From contig NZ_CP059399.1 of the NCBI RefSeq assembly GCF_013744875.1, positions 2,170,001 to 2,234,000 on the forward strand: DNA of 64,000 bases, given 5' to 3'. Source of the stretch: Nocardia huaxiensis. Lineage in GTDB: Bacteria > Actinomycetota > Actinomycetes > Mycobacteriales > Mycobacteriaceae. This document shows, in pieces, positions 62,963 to 64,000 of the stretch (position 1 is the first letter of the stretch; each line of letters opens with the position of its first letter). The notes under the pieces were generated by a model that was not told the origin of the DNA, did not search any database, and saw nothing but the letters and a program-made list of their open reading frames with translations. The position numbers and the translations under genes were made by a program.

Positions 62963-63256
62963 GGGGACACTATAGCGCCACTCGGCCCCGGTTAAGCTCA
63001 CCGGATTGGACTGTTAAGCAGTGTGGCTTAGTCGCCGCGGCGTGCCGGTTCGAACTCTGGCGAACGCTACGTTGCGTTCACAAGGTTGAAAATGTGCATG
63101 GGCCCTCGAAATCGATCCAATGCCAGGTGAATACGGTATTCGCGGCATGGATGACCGTGCAGCCTAATGCAATTGGCCAGGTCGTGTGTTGCAATAGGTT
63201 CGGGGGCGTCGCACCGCGTGGACCGCGCCGCCGCCGCGCACGAGGGAGGTTGCCCG
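62963..63256. other. Divergent intergenic region, TetR / HTH regulator
   Basis: About 290 bases. TATAGT near 62968-62973 (minus strand) probably serves the TetR gene. A tRNA-like stretch around 63010-63065 (ACTGTTAAG, GGTTCGAAC) does not fold as a tRNA. GGAGG at 63245-63249 is the ribosome binding site of the next gene. Confidence 0.45.
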
Positions 63257-63979
63257 ATGCCGGGCGGAAGGCTCACACCCGAGGACCGTCGGCGCATCGC
63301 CGCGGGTCTGGCGCAGGGGCTCGGATACGCGGAGATCGCTCGTGAACTCGGGCGGCCCACCTCCACCGTCAGCCGGGAGGTCGGCCGCAATGGCGGGCCC
63401 GGCGGCTATCGCGCGGATCTGGCCCACGCCGCCACGGTGGTGCGCTCCCGGCGCCGGACAGCGCGGCCGAAGAAGACCGAAAGTGCTTCCGGCGCAGACG
63501 AATACGGTCGTTCGCCGGAGGCTGTCGCGGAGTTCGGCGCGCAGTTCGCGGAACTGTTGGCGCGGACCGGCGTTCCCAAGATGCCGGCCGCGGTGCTGGC
63601 CCGCCTGTACGCCGCCGACTCCGGCAGCGTGACCGCCGCGGAACTGGTGCGGCACCTGCGGGTCAGTCCCGCCACCGTCTCCGCGGCGGTCGGCTATCTC
63701 GAAGGGCAGGAGCTGATCCGGCGCGAGCGTGATCCGGGTACACGCCGCGACCGCTACTTCATCGACGAATCAGCCTGGTACAGAGCGACTCTCGCAAGTG
63801 CGCGGAACAATGAACTGCTGGCCGCGCGGGCGCGCGCCGGGGCGGAGGAACTGGGCATCGGCACGCCGGCGGGAATGCGGCTGCTGGGCATGAGCGAGTA
63901 CCTCGACGGCGTGGCGCGCGACATGGTCCGCTCGGCGGAACAGTGGCACGCGAAACTCGTCAGACGGCTCTGGCGGTAA
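63257..63979 (+). CDS. Regulator with IS30-type HTH fused to MarR/GbsR-type winged helix
   Basis: A 240-residue DNA-binding protein. Residues 4-55 are an HTH_38 domain as at the N-terminus of IS30 transposases (LTPEDRRRIAAGLAQGLGYA, EIARELGRPTSTVSREVGRN). Residues 85-185 form a winged helix of the MarR/GbsR type (AAELVRHLRVSPATVSAAVG, YLEGQELIRRERDPGTRRDR). No transposase catalytic DDE residues follow, so this is a domesticated regulator, not an insertion sequence. ATG 63257 has GGAGG seven bases upstream. The target is unknown. Confidence 0.85.
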   Translation: MPGGRLTPEDRRRIAAGLAQGLGYAEIARELGRPTSTVSREVGRNGGPGGYRADLAHAATVVRSRRRTARPKKTESASGADEYGRSPEAVAEFGAQFAELLARTGVPKMPAAVLARLYAADSGSVTAAELVRHLRVSPATVSAAVGYLEGQELIRRERDPGTRRDRYFIDESAWYRATLASARNNELLAARARAGAEELGIGTPAGMRLLGMSEYLDGVARDMVRSAEQWHAKLVRRLWR

Positions 63980-64000
63980 TACCGGGAAATCTGCGGTGAA

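Noticed and set aside
63010..63065. Possible tRNA or tRNA remnant (ACTGTTAAG and GGTTCGAAC)
   Set aside because: The anticodon-arm flanks and acceptor stem do not pair and the T-loop is one base too long; no integration boundary was seen.
63257..63420. IS30 insertion sequence
   Set aside because: Only the HTH part is present, followed by a MarR-like domain; no DDE catalytic region or terminal inverted repeats.
1..64000. CRISPR arrays, prophage, integron or rRNA operons
   Set aside because: No regularly spaced repeats of 25-40 bases, integrase, phage structural genes or rRNA sequence were seen on reading through.

Overview
The window reads as chromosomal DNA of a high-GC mycolic-acid actinobacterium, most likely a Nocardia. 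Support comes from NfpA/NfpB-type MspA porins, a KstR-type operator, MprAB-PepD, a mycobacterial-type QcrB, and gene order that follows Mycobacterium tuberculosis in two long blocks (recalled, not searched). No rRNA, tRNA, CRISPR array, insertion sequence or prophage is visible.

Layout. (1) 0-4 kb: end of an AidB-like acyl-CoA dehydrogenase, a KstR-like palindrome, a racemase-type CoA transferase, a GNAT enzyme and an SRPBCC-epimerase. (2) 4-9.7 kb: two tandem paralogous large LuxR-type ATPase regulators. (3) 9.8-11.6 kb: a cytochrome b (QcrB) without its usual QcrC/QcrA partners, overlapping a small ORF. (4) 11.6-29.4 kb: a conserved housekeeping block matching Rv0946c-Rv0957: pgi, (a semialdehyde dehydrogenase), chorismate mutase, uvrD1, (a PAP2-lipid kinase fusion), M23 peptidase, sucCD, a 34-kDa-antigen homologue, perM, purN, purH. 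(5) 29.5-32 kb: a lipoprotein, a lectin-LysM protein and a lipoprotein hydrolase. (6) 32-35 kb: a divergent zinc-starvation locus. Cysteine-poor bS18, uS14, bL33 and bL28 lie on one side. A Rv0106-like COG0523 protein with a degenerate P-loop, bL31B and bL32 lie on the other. Two Zur-like operators sit between. (7) 35-37.5 kb: a small conserved protein, a DUF1906 protein and a VOC protein. (8) 37.5-43.1 kb: a conservon (CvnA-D-type kinase, roadblock, DUF742, GTPase) followed by an MHYT-like membrane protein. (9) 43.4-59 kb: a second conserved block (Rv0981-Rv0996): mprA, mprB, pepD, moaB2, then four MspA porins as two A-B pairs, mscL, a SAF protein, an FmdB/Ruc zinc-ribbon protein, 5-FTHF cyclo-ligase, galU, a MoeA/Glp, rimJ and GlpR. 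(10) 59-64 kb: an orphan ParA-like ATPase with an unknown partner behind a 16-bp perfect palindrome, an NlpC/P60 hydrolase, a decayed beta-propeller fragment, a TetR regulator and an IS30-HTH/MarR-type regulator.

Two themes run through the window. One is envelope construction and stress: MprAB-PepD, porins, M23 and NlpC hydrolases, PerM, Glp-GlpR and galU. The other is central metabolism and translation: pgi, sucCD, purNH and the zinc-free ribosomal proteins. Most transcription units end in strong GC hairpins, many with 14-17 bp perfect stems. The most interesting features are the tandem NfpA-NfpB porin duplication with conserved intercistronic elements, the ParA locus with its palindrome, the Zur divergon, the KstR-like site, the stand-alone QcrB and the TCTCAGT repeats before mprA and pepD.
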